Shown: positions 23,290-36,601 of the stretch, in pieces
How the letters are laid out: the number at the start of each line of letters is the position of its first letter
How positions within the stretch are numbered: the first letter of the stretch is position 1
From: Forficula auricularia
Taxonomy: Eukaryota > Arthropoda > Insecta > Dermaptera > Forficulidae
Assembly: GCA_024734495.1 (NCBI GenBank)
Contig: JALMQS010000099.1
Coordinates: forward strand, 96,888,958 to 96,952,957
DNA: 64,000 nucleotides
Direction of reading: 5' to 3'
Program-made: the position numbers and the translations under genes
The notes under the pieces: generated by a model
What the model was told of the DNA's origin: nothing
Database searches by the model: none
Seen by the model: the letters and a program-made list of their open reading frames with translations, nothing else

Positions 23290-24440
23290 AAATTAAAATT
23301 ATAAAATGAACCTAACAATCCTTTTTTCACTTAATTCATGAAATCTTTGATTAGATTGCAAAATACATAGTACGCAAAGTGATTACTCAAAAAAAAGCCT
23401 TTTACTTATTTATTAGTAAAATAATCAAACCCTGAAAGTCTACGCAAATTCACTAATTTTTTTTGTATTAAAATTAAATATATGTTTTATAATATTTATT
23501 TATTATTTATTTTATTTTAATACTCATCAATATTAATCAATTGTTAAAAAATATAATAAATGAATGAAAATTTTAAAAATATTCTCTTTGCTCCACTAAA
23601 TGGGCCTTTAAGAGTGAGGTAATTTACAGAATAGTTAAAATTGAGCCCCACTATCCTTTTGTCACTTAGTTTAGCAAATCTTAGTTTAGATTTACGAAAA
23701 ACAAAAATATTAATTTTTTTCAAATAATATTCAAACCATGAAAAACTAAACCAATTAATTGATTTATTATGAAAAAAATTAGAAGAAAAAAATCGATTTA
23801 CACCACTAAATGATCCTTTAAGAATTCAGCTAATAATGAGGTATTTTTTTTTAGAATAGTTTAATATTATAAACGAAATTAGGCTAAATGGGCTTTGATC
23901 ATCAATCAAAATAAAAATAAAAAAATAAAAAATAAACTAGACCATCATTTTCTCACTTGTCACGTATTATTTATCTAGATTGAAAAATTTCTTGTAATCT
24001 AGGTGTATTCATGTTTTTCTTTTTTTTTTCTTCACACAGAAAACAAGTATTTTTATGCAAATATTTATCCCCTAAAACCTACACCAATTAACTGTATTTA
24101 TTATGATAAAATTAGAAAAAAAAAATTCAATTTACACCACTAAAGGAGCCTTTAAGAATTCAGCTAATAATGAGACATTTTGTTTTTGAGGATAGTTAAC
24201 ATTATAAATGAAACGAAATCATCTTTTTCTCACTTGTCACGAATTATTTTACTAGATTGAAAAAATTATTCTAAACTTTAAGTCTTTTGATGTTGTTTTT
24301 TTTACACAAAACAAGTATTTTTATTCAAATATTCATATCCTGAAAATTGATTTTTTGGGTTAAATTAGAGAAATATAATTGATCTGCTTCCAGTAAAGGA
24401 GCCTTTAAGAATTCGGCTGATAATGGGGCATTTTCCAGCA
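23290..24440. repeat. degenerate tandem array of four units next to an exd exon
   Basis: Four diverged units of about 230-330 bases. Each ends in a version of ccactaaaggagcctttaag followed by aattcagctaataatgag, and contains cttttttcacttgtcacg-like and aaaacaagtatttttatgca-like segments. The array stops about 200 bases from the donor of the recognition-helix exon. Confidence 0.7.
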
Positions 24441-24613
24441 TAGGAAGTTGATGATTTGAACTATAAATATTTACTATATGTCTTTGAAAAACAAAACAAT
24501 AAATAAAGAAAGATGACGTTGTTAAAAGTAATAATGATAAGAGAGAGGCTAATTGAATTGAATTGAATGAGTGTGGTGGTTTTTCGTTGTTTGGCATGCT
24601 TTGCACGTTTCTA

Positions 24614-24772
<159 letters not shown>

Positions 24773-25073
24773 TCAACGGCTACGCAGACATGAAACGCGT
24801 GTGGGTAGAGAATGAAGAAAGACAGGACATCAACCTTGCGTTTGAGTTGCGCGCCCCATTCATTAACATTAATTAATCTTCCAATCACAGCAACAGAGAG
24901 AGAGAAAAAGGGGGACAGGGCACAAATCCCCCCCCCAGATACTGAAAAGGATTTATTTCTCTATTAACTCGAGCTTTTTATTTCCTTTTTTTCAAATGGA
25001 AAATACCTAAGAATCCTCGATGAATGTTCAAGAATTTCGCAGGTGGATTATTGAATTAAAATAAATTGACACG

Positions 25074-25424
25074 TTCTGATATGTCCATCTACTTGACTTT
25101 ACCATACACTTCTGTTTGAGTTTGGTACAAGGGCCTAGATTTTAATTTTTTGACCCCCCCTCGCCCCCTCCATTAATTTTGGGTCGATATGCACCAAAAT
25201 CTAATCACCTCTTAATTCCAATGCATCAAAACTAGGTGTGAAATTTAGTTTTGATACTCACTCTCGTTTTTGAGCTAGCTCGTCCACAAAATTTGGTAAC
25301 GGACAGACTAACAGACATTTTGACAAAACAGTTATTATCTCAAATTTTTTTTTTCAATGTTCACTTATTATGGCTTTTTTATACGATTACAATACTTGAC
25401 CATACCCTGTATGGTAAAGAATAA
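25074..25424. mobile_element. L-family repeat, copy L1
   Basis: Short inverted ends: ctttaccatacac near 25100 and gtatggtaaag at 25409. Shares cttgactttaccatacactt, aagggcctag and cgattacaatacttgaccat with L2 at 43498-44240. No transposase. Confidence 0.6.
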
Positions 25425-25502
25425 ATAAATAAATTAGAATGAAGGCGGTTATTATTAATTGTATTGCTTATTTCTAGTAATGTTATTTATTCAAATGGTT
25501 GT

Positions 25503-25556
25503 AATTTCAAATATTTCGAGTGCTTGCAGCACCCCTTTCTTCATCAGTGGATACCA
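25503..25556 (-). ncRNA. hammerhead variant, left arm of P2
   Basis: On the minus strand: CTGATGA, an extra A, a long stem II with GTGCT pairing AGCAC, GAAA then TATT. ATAT-type residual stem III, as in P1. Confidence 0.6.
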
Positions 25557-25680
25557 CCACCAACTCACCATTATGCCATCTTCATCAGTTCACGGAAATA
25601 AAATGAATTCAAGCTGTTTTCATTTTATTTATTTTTATTTATGTGAACTGAAGAAGCTGGCATATTGGTGAGTTGGTGGT

Positions 25681-25735
25681 GGTATCCACTGATGAAGAAA
25701 GGGGTGCTGTAAACCCTCGAAATATTTGAAATTAT
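25681..25735 (+). ncRNA. hammerhead variant, right arm of P2
   Basis: CTGATGA (25689-25695), stem II near GGG/CCC, GAAATATT. Stem I pairs CA with TG; the rest of stem I is weak. Confidence 0.55.
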
Positions 25736-25889
25736 AACCACACTTGAATAAATAACATTACTAGAAATAAGTAGGTAAAACAATTAATAGTAACCAGCTT
25801 CTAATTTTAGTTATTTACTTAGAAAGACAGACTGGTAAGAGAAATAAGTAAATTATAATGAAATGCAGTCCATAAATTATTTAATTTTA

Positions 25890-25945
25890 TTCAATTTCCG
25901 ACGTTTCGAAGACTTTTTCTCTCCTTCTTCAGAGTATTGAATAGT
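25890..25945 (-). ncRNA. hammerhead ribozyme, left arm of C2
   Basis: On the minus strand: CTGAAGA, an extra A, stem II GGAGA with TCTTC (one wobble), GAAACGTC. Stem I includes TTCAA with TTGAA. Confidence 0.8.
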
Positions 25946-25983
25946 TATTTGTGGGTGAGTATAACTCGGTTCCCATCAATAAC

Positions 25984-26038
25984 TCTTCAATACCCTGAAG
26001 AAGGAGAGAAAAAGTCTCCGAAACGTCGGAAATTGAAT
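25984..26038 (+). ncRNA. hammerhead ribozyme, right arm of C2
   Basis: CTGAAGA (25995-26001), stem II GGAGA with TCTCC (perfect), CGAAACGTC (26019-26027). Stem I: CC/GG, internal loop, TTCAA/TTGAA. One of the best copies in the window. Confidence 0.85.
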
Positions 26039-27125
26039 AAAATTAAATAATTTATGGACTGCCTTTCATTATAACTTACTTATATATAACCAGCTTCATT
26101 ATAATTTAAAAACATTCAATACACATCGAGACAGATAATGTATAAAAAATTAAATAAATAAAGTAGTTGAGTAAATTTATTGAAAATAAAAAAAAATATA
26201 TATGAATTTATGAAAAATAAAACCCTTTTCAAAATAAATTAATTGGAATTTAATGAAATTATAAATAAAGCAATTCATAACTAAAAAAAAATTGGAACGT
26301 GTGAATAGTTTCAAAATTATTCGGCTTATAAAAAACCTCTAAAAATTTGAGACATTTAAATCATTTCAAAATTATATAGTTTTCGAATTAATAAACTTTA
26401 GATGGAAATGGATTTTTCCGAAAAATTTTTTAAAGATATGATAATCTAAATTTACTTATAGGTAAATATACGTTTAAAGATACGTTTCAGATATTAAACT
26501 TGTTTCTATATGTCCTGATGAAAATTAATTCGTACCTAGGAATTTTTGTATCCAAATTTAAGAAAACTGACCTTTTCCAAGTTTCTTTGATACTTAATAT
26601 TATTTTCCAATTTAGGAATAAAAGTAACTTTATACATTATATGGCATAATATTTTAAATTTAAATTAATTTTGAAAGCTTCAATTATTTAAGAAGATCAA
26701 AGTAAACTCGAGATTCAGATTACATTCTATTATAAGATAATAAAAGTGATCCTTTTCTTGTGAAAAATGAGCCTCCTCTGGAACTATTTTCATTAAATAT
26801 ATTAAAATTCCATTTACTTTGTGGTGATTTTTGAGTGTGCTATCTCATATTTAGTATTCTGATATTATAAGTTAACCCCCTCTTCTTCTTCTGATCTGTC
26901 CGAAGGATTATCTCTCCCTCTCTCAGCTGTGAAGGCATTCTTTCTAGGATTGTGATATTCGAGTTAAGTGGTTTTCGGAGAACTAATATCTGACATTCCG
27001 CAACGCAAAGGGCGGCTTCAAGTGCAGGGTGGCTGCCTTTTAATATTATTTCATTAGTGAAGGGAGGATGATAAAACAAGGTGAGGAGCAACTATTTCTC
27101 ATCAAGTCTGGGCGAATTGAAATTA

Positions 27126-27440
<315 letters not shown>

Positions 27441-27940
27441 TTAAACTATCATAATCAGAAGTTTATCAGATCAAAGTCTAATTTGACGCGAAAATTCGCC
27501 TCTATTTTACATTACCCGAATTTCACAGAACAAAGTTCTTAGAATAACTGACATAAATAAATCTTTTTTGTTAAAGAATTTACTGTTTTTAACGTTAGTT
27601 TTAATTGATTTTAAAGTAAATCAAATAATTTATTTAATAATTTTGAAACAGTTAATTCTATATATTATCTAGAAATTTATTATTTTTGTATAAAAATGAA
27701 GAAATGACAATTGAGCACCAATACAGACAATATTTTACAAACAATCAACTTGTTTCATCATTATCAGACTGAAGACTGATTTGACCACAAAAAATTGTCT
27801 CAATTTTATCTGAATTCGTCAGATAAAATTAAATTCTCACCAATAATTCTTGAAATCACTGGATTTGTGATCGTTTTCAAATGTGACGGCGGTCTGGAGA
27901 AAAAGGAAACTATGAACTGTTTACTCCAGGTTATGTACAA

Positions 27941-28145
27941 TATATGTTTATTTGCATCAAGCAGTGGACAACCTTATTGATTTCTCTTTATGAATCAACG
28001 AGGGGTGTACCGCAATTGGAATTAGGTGTACACGTCTTTAGAATTATGTGGAATTATTTTGGATTTACACGATATTAGGTCGCGATTCACCCTTCGTGAA
28101 TCAACAACTCTGCTAATCTCGGAAACAAAATCTTTTCAATTAGAT
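27941..28145 (+). repeat. dispersed repeat A, copy A3, interrupted
   Basis: First half tatatgtttatttgcatcaa to tctctttatgaatcaacg. The second half aatcaacaactctgctaatc resumes near 28097 after about 90 bases of other sequence. Confidence 0.75.
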
Positions 28146-28289
28146 AGTTAAGTTCTTTTTATGGGAGATAAGAGTTTGCCTTTCCCCATTAAACAAAAAG
28201 TATGGTTTCTGAGATGATCGCATTAAATATTCATTTGTGAAGGTCAGACAAATTCGTGCCCATAAAAAAACCAAACGTTAACTACGCTG

Positions 28290-28620
28290 TGGCCAGCTGA
28301 GAGCAGTGTTTGAGGATCTTGGTGTGGTATGCCAAATAGATGGGAGTGATGTCGGGTGCTGACATTCCTCTCCCAAGGAAGTCCGTCCGTCCGTCCCTTC
28401 AGAATCCTCTTATCAGCGGCTCAGCATCTCGCGATCCCAATCTCTGGACGGCGACGGCTCCACAATATCTATTGTCAACCGGCTAAAATAAATTGATCGT
28501 TTCTATGTGTGTGTGTCTGTCTCTCTGTCTCTCACCACCCTGCCTACCATTCTACCACCCCACCCAATTCAACAACAACAACAACAACAACATTAACAAA
28601 TCATGCATCTTCCGAAGAAA
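28290..28620. other. GC-richer, repeat-poor island
   Basis: Mixed sequence with tccgtccgtccgtccc, a (TG/TC)-rich run and (CAA)n at 28570-28590. No coding signal. Candidate regulatory DNA. Confidence 0.35.
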
Positions 28621-29021
28621 ATAAAAATAAAAATGATTAGAATAGGCCATCAAATTACACAAAACGAAACAACATAAATTGCAGCAAAAAGCCTCTCTCT
28701 CTCTGCAGCTCTACATAATAGGTATTGTATGAAAATATTGAAATTATACAAATGAATGCAAAATAAGACCCCGACAATATTCAATCGGGACATTAGAATA
28801 TAGATTTTATACCCTCAAGTAAAATTATACAACCATTCCGTTTGCGTTGATCATTGACAAGTATAGAAAGCAAATTTCTACTTGATTTATGTAGTCTCTA
28901 TTGTCAGGCCAGTAAAATATTCACAGGACTTGTTTTTTCCACCTTTTTTTACATACTATCCTTTTTTTGCAGCTTCTATAAAAATATCCCAAAAGTTTGT
29001 CCATATAACAACATATAATAT

Positions 29022-30170
29022 ACCTGGTTTAAAAATTAATCTACTTTAAGAAATTCTATATAGCAATGTGTTTTCCAAAACAGAATATTATGTTAAGTAG
29101 TATATTTTATAAGTATTTGAAATACTTAAGCCTTACCTAAGGTAATTACTAATTAACCTGATTAATACGTAATTCAACTTATGTTATACTTAATTACGTA
29201 TTCAAATTTTTAGCTGAACCTGATTCATAATTTAGTTTAATTTAGACCTAATTGAAGTAGAGATTAAAAGCAATAATGTTGATTTATAGATAAGATAATC
29301 CCTTTTGTACGTATTTACTAGGTGTACAAGTAAGATATACGGATTTCAGACAACAGGCGAATCAATGTAGTTTGCATATAAAACCTGGTTTAAAAATTAA
29401 TCTACTTCAAGAACTTGTATAGCACTGTCTTTTCCATAACAGAATATATGTTAAGTAGTATATTTTATAAGTATTTGAAATACTCAAGCCATACTTTATT
29501 AAGCAATTACAATGAACCTGATTAATACGTAATTGAATTTCTTTTATGTATGGTAAACCTCATATTTTTAGCTGAACCTGATTTATTCATAATTTAGACC
29601 TAATTGAAGTAGAGGTTAAAAGCAATAATGTTGATTTATAGATAACATAATCTCTTTTATACGTATTTATTTAAAACAATATATCTCAAAAGAATTATTT
29701 TTGAATTGTATTTGAACTTGATCCTAACTGAATCATCAATAATACATATCAATCTAACGAATCCTCATATAATTCACTTATGGCTCAACTTGATTTATAC
29801 TTAATTTGGTCTTGTTTAGACATAATTGATGTATTTGGTGAAACCAATTAAGTTGATTTATACGTCCCTCAACCCCTTATATGTAGGTAAATATAAATAA
29901 GTTACATATTCTAGACGAATCTTCATATTATACATTAATAGACGAACCTGATTTATACGTATCTAAGTTTCTTTCAATGAAAACTTGATTGTATTTTGAA
30001 ACAATTACAATAAAGCTGATTTATACTGAATATAATCTCTTTTATGCGTAATTATATTTAAGGGTGTTAAGCAAAATATCAATAGGATTATTATGACTTT
30101 ATGCGATTGAACCTGATTTATAAGTAAAACAATCACTTTTATACCTAATTATATAAAATTGTTCTCGGAG
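29022..30170. repeat. decaying tandem array, about 361-bp period
   Basis: The unit at 29022 (acctggtttaaaaattaatc) repeats at 29383 with clear similarity over about 300 bases (aagtagtatattttataagt, tagctgaacctgatt, aagcaataatgttgatttat). Shorter decayed echoes of cctgatttatacgta continue to about 30170 and again near 31200. Confidence 0.8.
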
Positions 30171-30699
30171 AAATCTCATTAATTACGCCGATTGATACGA
30201 TTTTTGGGTCTGACTTCTGAATGTCAAATTTTGGTTTCTTCTACTTTACTAATAAAGGGAAAAATCAAGGTTTTCTTTTGTAGAAACCAGAGCAATTTTT
30301 CGAATTTTAAGAAAAATGCAATATTTTTTCATAATTTTATTACAATCAGAAAATTCTTTGCTGAACATCGGAGTCTTTTTAATTCAAGAATAATAATTAG
30401 TAATAGCATACAAATGTAAAATTATAAAAAATCAAGTTCAAAAATGAATATTTTTTATGTTTGTATGGACTTTCTCGTATTAAACCCCAAATCTAATCTC
30501 CCATCATATTTAACTTTTAAGGTGTTGGTTCAAGGTGAAACATTTTTTAATAATAAAAAAAATTAGGTAAAATTGCGAGGCGGGTTTTGTGTGAATCCCA
30601 TCATATTCTCGTTGTACTGCCCTTGGTAACGTCGTACAAGGTCCATCTTGGTGAAAACGGTCTTCTTGCTCCTCTGAGTTATGTATTTATCTATGATAT

Positions 30700-30890
30700 T
30701 TATTTAAATATAAATTTTTTAAATTTTATTTTATTTAAATATAAATTTTTTTACATTTTATTTTATAAATCTAAATTTTTTTATATTTTTATTTATTTAA
30801 ATATAAATTTTTTATATTTTATTTTATTTAAATATAAATTTTTTATATTTTATTTTATTTAAATTAAAATTTTTATATTTCATTTTATTT
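30700..30890. repeat. AT-only tandem repeat, about 35-38 bp unit
   Basis: Five to six copies of atttaaatataaatttttta plus ttttattttatt. Confidence 0.8.
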
Positions 30891-31439
30891 AATAAATATT
30901 TTATTAGTATCGCAGAAGTTTTAAATTTAGGATCAAATGCATGATGAAAGTCTCTCAATCCGCGAGATAAATTGCCCAATCTGGCAAGCCTGCGCTAGTA
31001 ATATACAGCTGCTACTGTAAAAATAACTTTAAAATCTTCAAAACATACTTATCGAAGTAAAACAGACAAAAGCAAACTTTAAAAGCTAAAAATGAATATT
31101 TTGGTGTTTTTCGATACCTAGCATCAGAATTTATGCATTAAAACAGAAACCCAGAAAAAATAGTTTTTTTTGTCGACCTGTGTTATGAAATTTTAACTAA
31201 TTCTGATTTATATGTAACTCAATCTCTTTTTATACTTGTATGACTTATATGGTAAAAAAATCCAAAGTGGGTCAAAATTCAATTACAAGATTCTACCCAC
31301 TTAGAAAGAAAGATAAACAAGAGAATCCGAGTTGAACAAAAACACAAGAGGTATGTTAAAACAAATTGCAAAACATTTTATTATTTTTTTACTAGGAATA
31401 AAAGTTTAATTCAATTTTTTTTATTTTTTTATTTTCCCC

Positions 31440-31640
31440 CAAACAAATTCCACTAGCCCATTAGGAATCAATTGAAGGGCTCTAAAGGGCTTCGGAATCT
31501 GCTAATAAAACCGCTCTAATGTCATTGATCCATTGTGTGGGAAACCAATGGCAATGGCGCCGCCATTTTCCTTCGATTCTTGTTGTTGTTGTTGTTGTTG
31601 TTGAGAACCAAGAAAATTGGATTTTTTTTTATTTTTATTT
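31440..31640. other. repeat-poor segment with (TTG)n
   Basis: Mixed composition (agggctctaaagggcttcgg, ggcaatggcgccgccat), then a (TTG)n run at 31579-31602. No coding signal. Confidence 0.35.
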
Positions 31641-32564
31641 TAACCTCCCCGCTAAGTGTGATTTATACGATAAGATAATGAATAAATAAGCTCTCTCTAA
31701 TGCCATCATTCATGTTAGAATGCCATTTAATCGAGTTAACTAATTTATTGAGCGCCACTAGTACATATAGGTATAGTATTTAGATATTCTTATGGAGATA
31801 GCGGACAAGACAACATGTAATCAACAATCAATACTCACAAAAAAAATATTTTTATATACCTTTGATTATCATTAAGGTAGTTCTTTCGCGACAATCCACA
31901 CAAAAAGTTTTAGCCTTGTAACCACTCTATACATATGAACGGTGATAAAATTTTAGGTTATGTTTTTTTAACGTGACTGTACTTTTCAGACTACTATATC
32001 CTCTTTATGAATGGATCGTTTCCAAGCCATTGATCTTATATCTCCTCCACTAAAAATAATCGCCTAAATAAGTTGTTTTTTGTATTTTTTTTATCAAAAC
32101 TACGAGGTAAATAATATCAATTTTTTTAAGTTACTCCGAATATATTATTCTAACAAATATTAATTTTTCATCAAGATGGTGAAAGTTCTTCAATGAAAAA
32201 AAATAAAATAATGATCATTTTCCCACCCTTTCCCAATCTACCATCTGTAAAAAATTTCATTTTTAATTGCAATTATTTCATGTTTGTGGTAAATCGTCTT
32301 CAAATTTTAACAGTGTGTTTATTATACTTTTAATGACTTATATTTCAAGTTTCGAAGACTTCTTGAATTTTTGCATTTGTGAAAGAATTACCTTAAGAGA
32401 AAATTTCATGAAAGTACAAGTATGTATAAGTACGGTACATAAATTTTTAAAGAATTTTTCAAAAATTCTTTATTAAGCATGCTTGTAATATGTTATTAAA
32501 AAAAAAAACGTCTCAAAAATTAAAGAATAAAAATTTAAAAATTTTTATTTTACAAGGGAAGAAG

Positions 32565-32565
<1 letters not shown>

Positions 32566-32601
<36 letters not shown>
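32566..32601. repeat. (TCAA)n microsatellite, 9 units
   Basis: The longest of three such arrays in the exd locus. The reverse strand is a run of overlapping TTGATTGAT sites. Confidence 0.92.
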
Positions 32602-32699
32602 GTATTTTAGTTTTTTTTATCTTACTATAAATTTACTATAAAAATAAAATCCATAATTCTCTTCTAAAATGACTCATATGAGCGGAATATATTGTAATT

Positions 32700-32790
32700 G
32701 TCGCCCCCTGTGGACTGGGGTTAGAATTGATCCACAGTATCCCCTACTTGTCGTAAAAGGCGACTAAAATGGGTTGTTTATAATTCTTAA
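32700..32790. repeat. short GC-rich repeat-like motif
   Basis: Contains gtatcccctacttgtcgtaa and aaggcgactaaaatggg. I remember very similar strings as repeated sequence in other arthropod genomes, but I cannot name the element. Confidence 0.3.
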
Positions 32791-33729
32791 AATTTTAAAA
32801 TTAAATAAAAACATCTGGATTTACTTTAACTTGTAATCTAAATTTTGCTTAGTTAATTTTAAGTGAAAGTAAAGAAAAAAGTGATGAACATTTTTATTAA
32901 AAAGAGTAAGTAATTAAAGTTAAAATTAAATACGAATTAAGAAATTATATAAAAATGCAATTTGGAAATTAACTAGGTGGGAGAGAGAGAGAGAGAGCGT
33001 CGTCATTTAAGCAATTTACATCTTTAATAAAAAAATATTATTATTATTATTATTTTTAATAATCTTTTGAAAAAAATATTTTTTCCTTGTTGTAGAAATG
33101 ATGAAAAACTTTCTTAATAATATATTATATAAAATGAGTTTTAAAAGAATTAGAATAAAAATAAGGGCGGTGGAGGTAAAAAATAAATAAATAAACGTGT
33201 ATATAGCTTTGACTTTTTTAAACTAATTAGAAATACTCTAATTCAAAAACTTTTCCAATGAAACGTCAAAAAAAGTACAAATAAAAATAAATAATCCTCA
33301 ATTGTAGAGTCAGAGAGAGAGAGAGAGATTGATTTCAAATTAAAAGGGTGAGAATATAGTGTAATTGAAATTGAAATTTGATTATTCTTAGATGGGGATG
33401 AAAATAGATCGAAATCAGTTGCTAGGAAAGCTAGATAATATAATTTAGTTGTTGCTTAGGCTAGTATTATTAGAAATCATAATTGACGTATTCAATAACT
33501 AGCTATCTTAGGTATAAATTACAGAACGATAATTACGTATATTTCGGAAACAATACCCTGGGATTTGATTTTAGTTAAAAGTTTTCAAATTTCAAAAGGA
33601 TTTTTGATAATAAAGTGTACTTAAGTTATAATTACCAAAGATTTGGTCATATTTTTAATAAATGGCCAAAATAATTAAATCTTCTACTATTGAATAAGCA
33701 ATTCTTGGATATTTATTTATTTATTTATA

Positions 33730-34405
33730 TAGAATAGGTATCTCGAAAACCGCCCATCAATAAAAATGACCGATTATGGACTTTTTGGGTTAACCAGAGT
33801 ATGATCTACGGGTAATTTTAATTTGATCAGTTTTCGCTTAATTAAAGTAATTATTCACGGATGGGTGTGTCAATAAAAATTTATAATAATATTTTTTCAA
33901 TTTCCTTTTATTAATTAATTGGTTTATTTTTAAAACTCACTTATAGATCATTACAATTTTTTTATATATTAAAATGAGAAAATTTAATTAATTAATTAAA
34001 GGTATTTTCTATTGAAAATGGATTGGTATACACAATGCTAAATCGACGTAAAGAGAGCCCAAGAAAAATTAAAACCATTAATTTCGAATAAAATTTTTTC
34101 AAAACGTCATTTTCTTCTTCTTAAAAATCTCGACGTTTCGTAGAATCGTCCCTCTTTCATCAAGGTTTAAAAGAGTCAACAAAGGTACCTCTGTGTATAG
34201 GTATTAGTATTATTTTTAATTACAATTAAGTTCAAAACTTTGTGCACAGCGGTGGCCAAAGGTTGCCAAAAAATAAATAAATTTTATTTAATTCTAGATT
34301 CAAATAAAATTCGACCTTTTTCTCTTAATTGAAAATGAAAAATAATATTAATACCATATATCACTTTTAACTAAAACGAAAAAATTACCGGGCAACGCTC
34401 TGTTC
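33730..34405 (-). mobile_element. H-family element, copy H3 (long form)
   Basis: Minus-strand copy: agcgttgcccggtaattttt at its start, ttcaatagaaaatacc and aaccaattaattaataaaag inside. It keeps the internal segment missing from H1 and H2, with tgtgcacaaagttttgaact and a decayed hammerhead (CGAAACGTC at 34132-34140; core CTGA changed to TTGA). Confidence 0.7.
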
Positions 34406-34549
34406 ACTAGGTATTAATATTAATATTTGAAGTAAACATTATCAAAAAATTATTATATTTTCACTACCCTTTGGCTGCCTTCCATTTTTTTTTCGGCTTT
34501 TCGGCCTTTTTAGCCATAAGCCAATTTATGATACTTATTATTATTATTA

Positions 34550-34870
34550 TTATTGTTAGGGGGTTGGTTGCGTGGTGCGTGTCCGCGCTCCCCTCCTAGT
34601 TGGCGGGGACCTAACAATGATTGGGACAGGGCGATGTTCGTCCCTGGTAAAGAGCCGGGCTGGGCGCCACCCGCCTAGTTGGCGGGTGAGGAGCTCCTTG
34701 TTGGCGGATGGCTCCTCCTTCGATCATTAGTCGAGATCGAATTGCCTTACTTAATACATGACTGAAATATTATCAGTCATGCAAAGTGTCGCAACGATCT
34801 GACTGAGTCATCTAGCGGCCGTGTCTAAAAGCTCGTAGCCAAAACAACACGGGCCGCTACATTATTATTA
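34550..34870. repeat. GC-rich element fragment with repeated agttggcgg
   Basis: Strong composition shift; the motif cctagttggcgg occurs near 34597 and 34672 and ttgttggcgg near 34697. The inverted pair tgactgaaatattatcagtc is at 34759-34779. Flanked by (TTA)n runs on both sides (34537-34554, 34861-34874), as if inserted in that microsatellite. Family unknown. Confidence 0.5.
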
Positions 34871-34904
34871 TTATTTTTTTTAATTTGTCTCTACCCAGGG
34901 ATCA

Positions 34905-34990
34905 GATTTTAATCGGATTCCTCGAGTCGGATTGGAACCCGGGTGTACTTGGTTAGTAGGCTGTAACACTAACCCCTCGCCTAACCCGAC
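34905..34990 (-). repeat. tRNA-like (SINE-type) head
   Basis: On the minus strand: gaggggttagtgttacagcc, then cccgggttccaatccgactc (B box at 34929-34939). Same layout as 19490-19585. Confidence 0.5.
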
Positions 34991-35159
34991 CCCGGCTGCC
35001 TTCCATTAATTTCAGCTGAAAATTCTACCAGTCCGTCTCTCTCCAAAGAGAAAATTTCGTTCAAATATATTATATTTTAAGTTAATTTATTATTTTTTTG
35101 TTATTTGAATCAAAGTAAAGATTGCTAAAAAAATAAATTCTCTCGCAAGCCAAAACGTG

Positions 35160-35640
35160 TTAGATGTTTTTTAATGGTTGATTTCTGTGAACGAGCGAAG
35201 TGCCTGCCTCTCTAGGATCAATTTCCGTGGAGTAAATGGGCAAATGTCAATGTAACGACATGCACAGAGCTCTCTGTCTCATCTCAGGCATGCATGTCCC
35301 TCCCCTTAGAAAAAGAAGAAAAAGAAAGACGGAGGCCGGGTAACGAATGGCCGCCGCTGCAGAAGCGCCGAGCGGCCATCCTTCTTGCTGTCGCTGGAAA
35401 TCCCACTGACTGACGAAGAACAGCCAGACAGACAGACACGTGGGCTCGGGGCTAGCACCGATACCGATACCGATACACGACATTTAATCGTCATCAAACT
35501 AAAAGAAAAACGTTGGCTTCTAACGATGGCAATCAATTTGTACCCTCATATGGTATGTCGTCGATCTTTGCATGGGAAACCGAAGACCAATGCAAAGGCA
35601 TCTTGTCGATTGGCCAGCCAAACTAATTAGCAATAAATTG
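35160..35640. other. GC-richer, repeat-poor island
   Basis: Includes gatgcatgtccc-type and ggccgccgctgcagaagcgc segments and a (CGATAC)n microsatellite (35457-35476). Overlapping open frames on both strands have no recognisable domain. Confidence 0.35.
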
Positions 35641-36056
35641 AAGCGAGAAATCACAGATCAATAGAACAAGTATGTGGATTTTTATTATTATAGAATGCGA
35701 GGCTGGAATCAGAAAAATTGGCTAGAAGGGGCGCAACTCACTTTAAAACCGGCCTATATTAGGTACATAGATATCAATACTATTCATCATTATATTAATT
35801 TTTCACTTGAGTTTTTGTATATATTGTAAAATCATTATATACTTTTATCCAACTTTGTTCCTTTGTCTATCAAGGTTGAATTGAGTAGGTAATAGTATTT
35901 CGACCCAATTTTAACAAAACGATTTTCTTGAAATTTCTGATCCTATAAGTAAGGGGCGTCTTTAAATTACGTGAGGGTTTGGGGGGGGGGGGGCGAATCT
36001 CAACCAAACAAATAAATAATATATATATACAGATATATCATCTAGATATATTTGTG

Positions 36057-36160
36057 TGTATGTTTATTTGCATCAAGCAGAGGACAACCTCTTTGTTTCT
36101 CTTTGTGAATCAACAACTCTGCTACTCTCGGCAAAACAAAAACTTTTCAATTAAAAAAAA
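36057..36160 (+). repeat. dispersed repeat A, copy A4 (most complete)
   Basis: tatgtttatttgcatcaagc, agaggacaacctctttg, tctctttgtgaatcaacaac, tctgctactctcggcaaaac in order. Best reference copy of the family in the window. Confidence 0.85.
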
Positions 36161-36601
36161 GTGTAACCTGTGTTATGTTAATTTCGACCAAAACTGCAAG
36201 TCTTAAGTTAGTTATCAATATTTTCTAACTATAAATTACAAGTTCTTCTTGTCCATAAACTTTATAAAAATCATTTTTCAGAGGAGTTATAAAAAGAAGT
36301 TAGAAATTAACAGTATAACAGAATAACGCCTGATTGTATTTTTCTTGGTGAATTAGCGAAGGATATTTGTCTGTTTGGTTAATTAACCAAGACGAGAGGA
36401 GATTTAATGCCCTGAGGGAATTCAGGTGAAGTGCATTTGCATTCCAAGGACTGGATCTAGAAGGGCTAGCTGGACAACCATCCCCTCCCTCATTATCACA
36501 TTATTACTCAACTCATTTACTAGGGTAGTAGGGCATTTAGGTAAGGAAACATTACATTTATTGCTTATACTAAACATTTTAGTTTTTGTTTAAAATAAAT
36601 A

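Larger units (their letters stand above)
25802..26086 (-). mobile_element. hairpin-plus-tail element, family C copy C2, with two hammerheads
   Basis: Exact 11-bp duplication TAACCAGCTTC (25791-25801, 26087-26097), inserted in the tail of P2. The left tail includes ttatttacttagaaagac. Arms match C1 closely. Confidence 0.9.
25436..26143 (+). mobile_element. hairpin-plus-tail element, family P copy P2, split by C2
   Basis: Arms with aatatttcgagtgcttgcag and its counterpart near 25700-25735. The tail continues after C2 as caatacacatcgagacag, matching the P1 tail. A 12-bp TAAATAAATAAA on both sides is compatible with a duplication but is low complexity. Confidence 0.7.
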
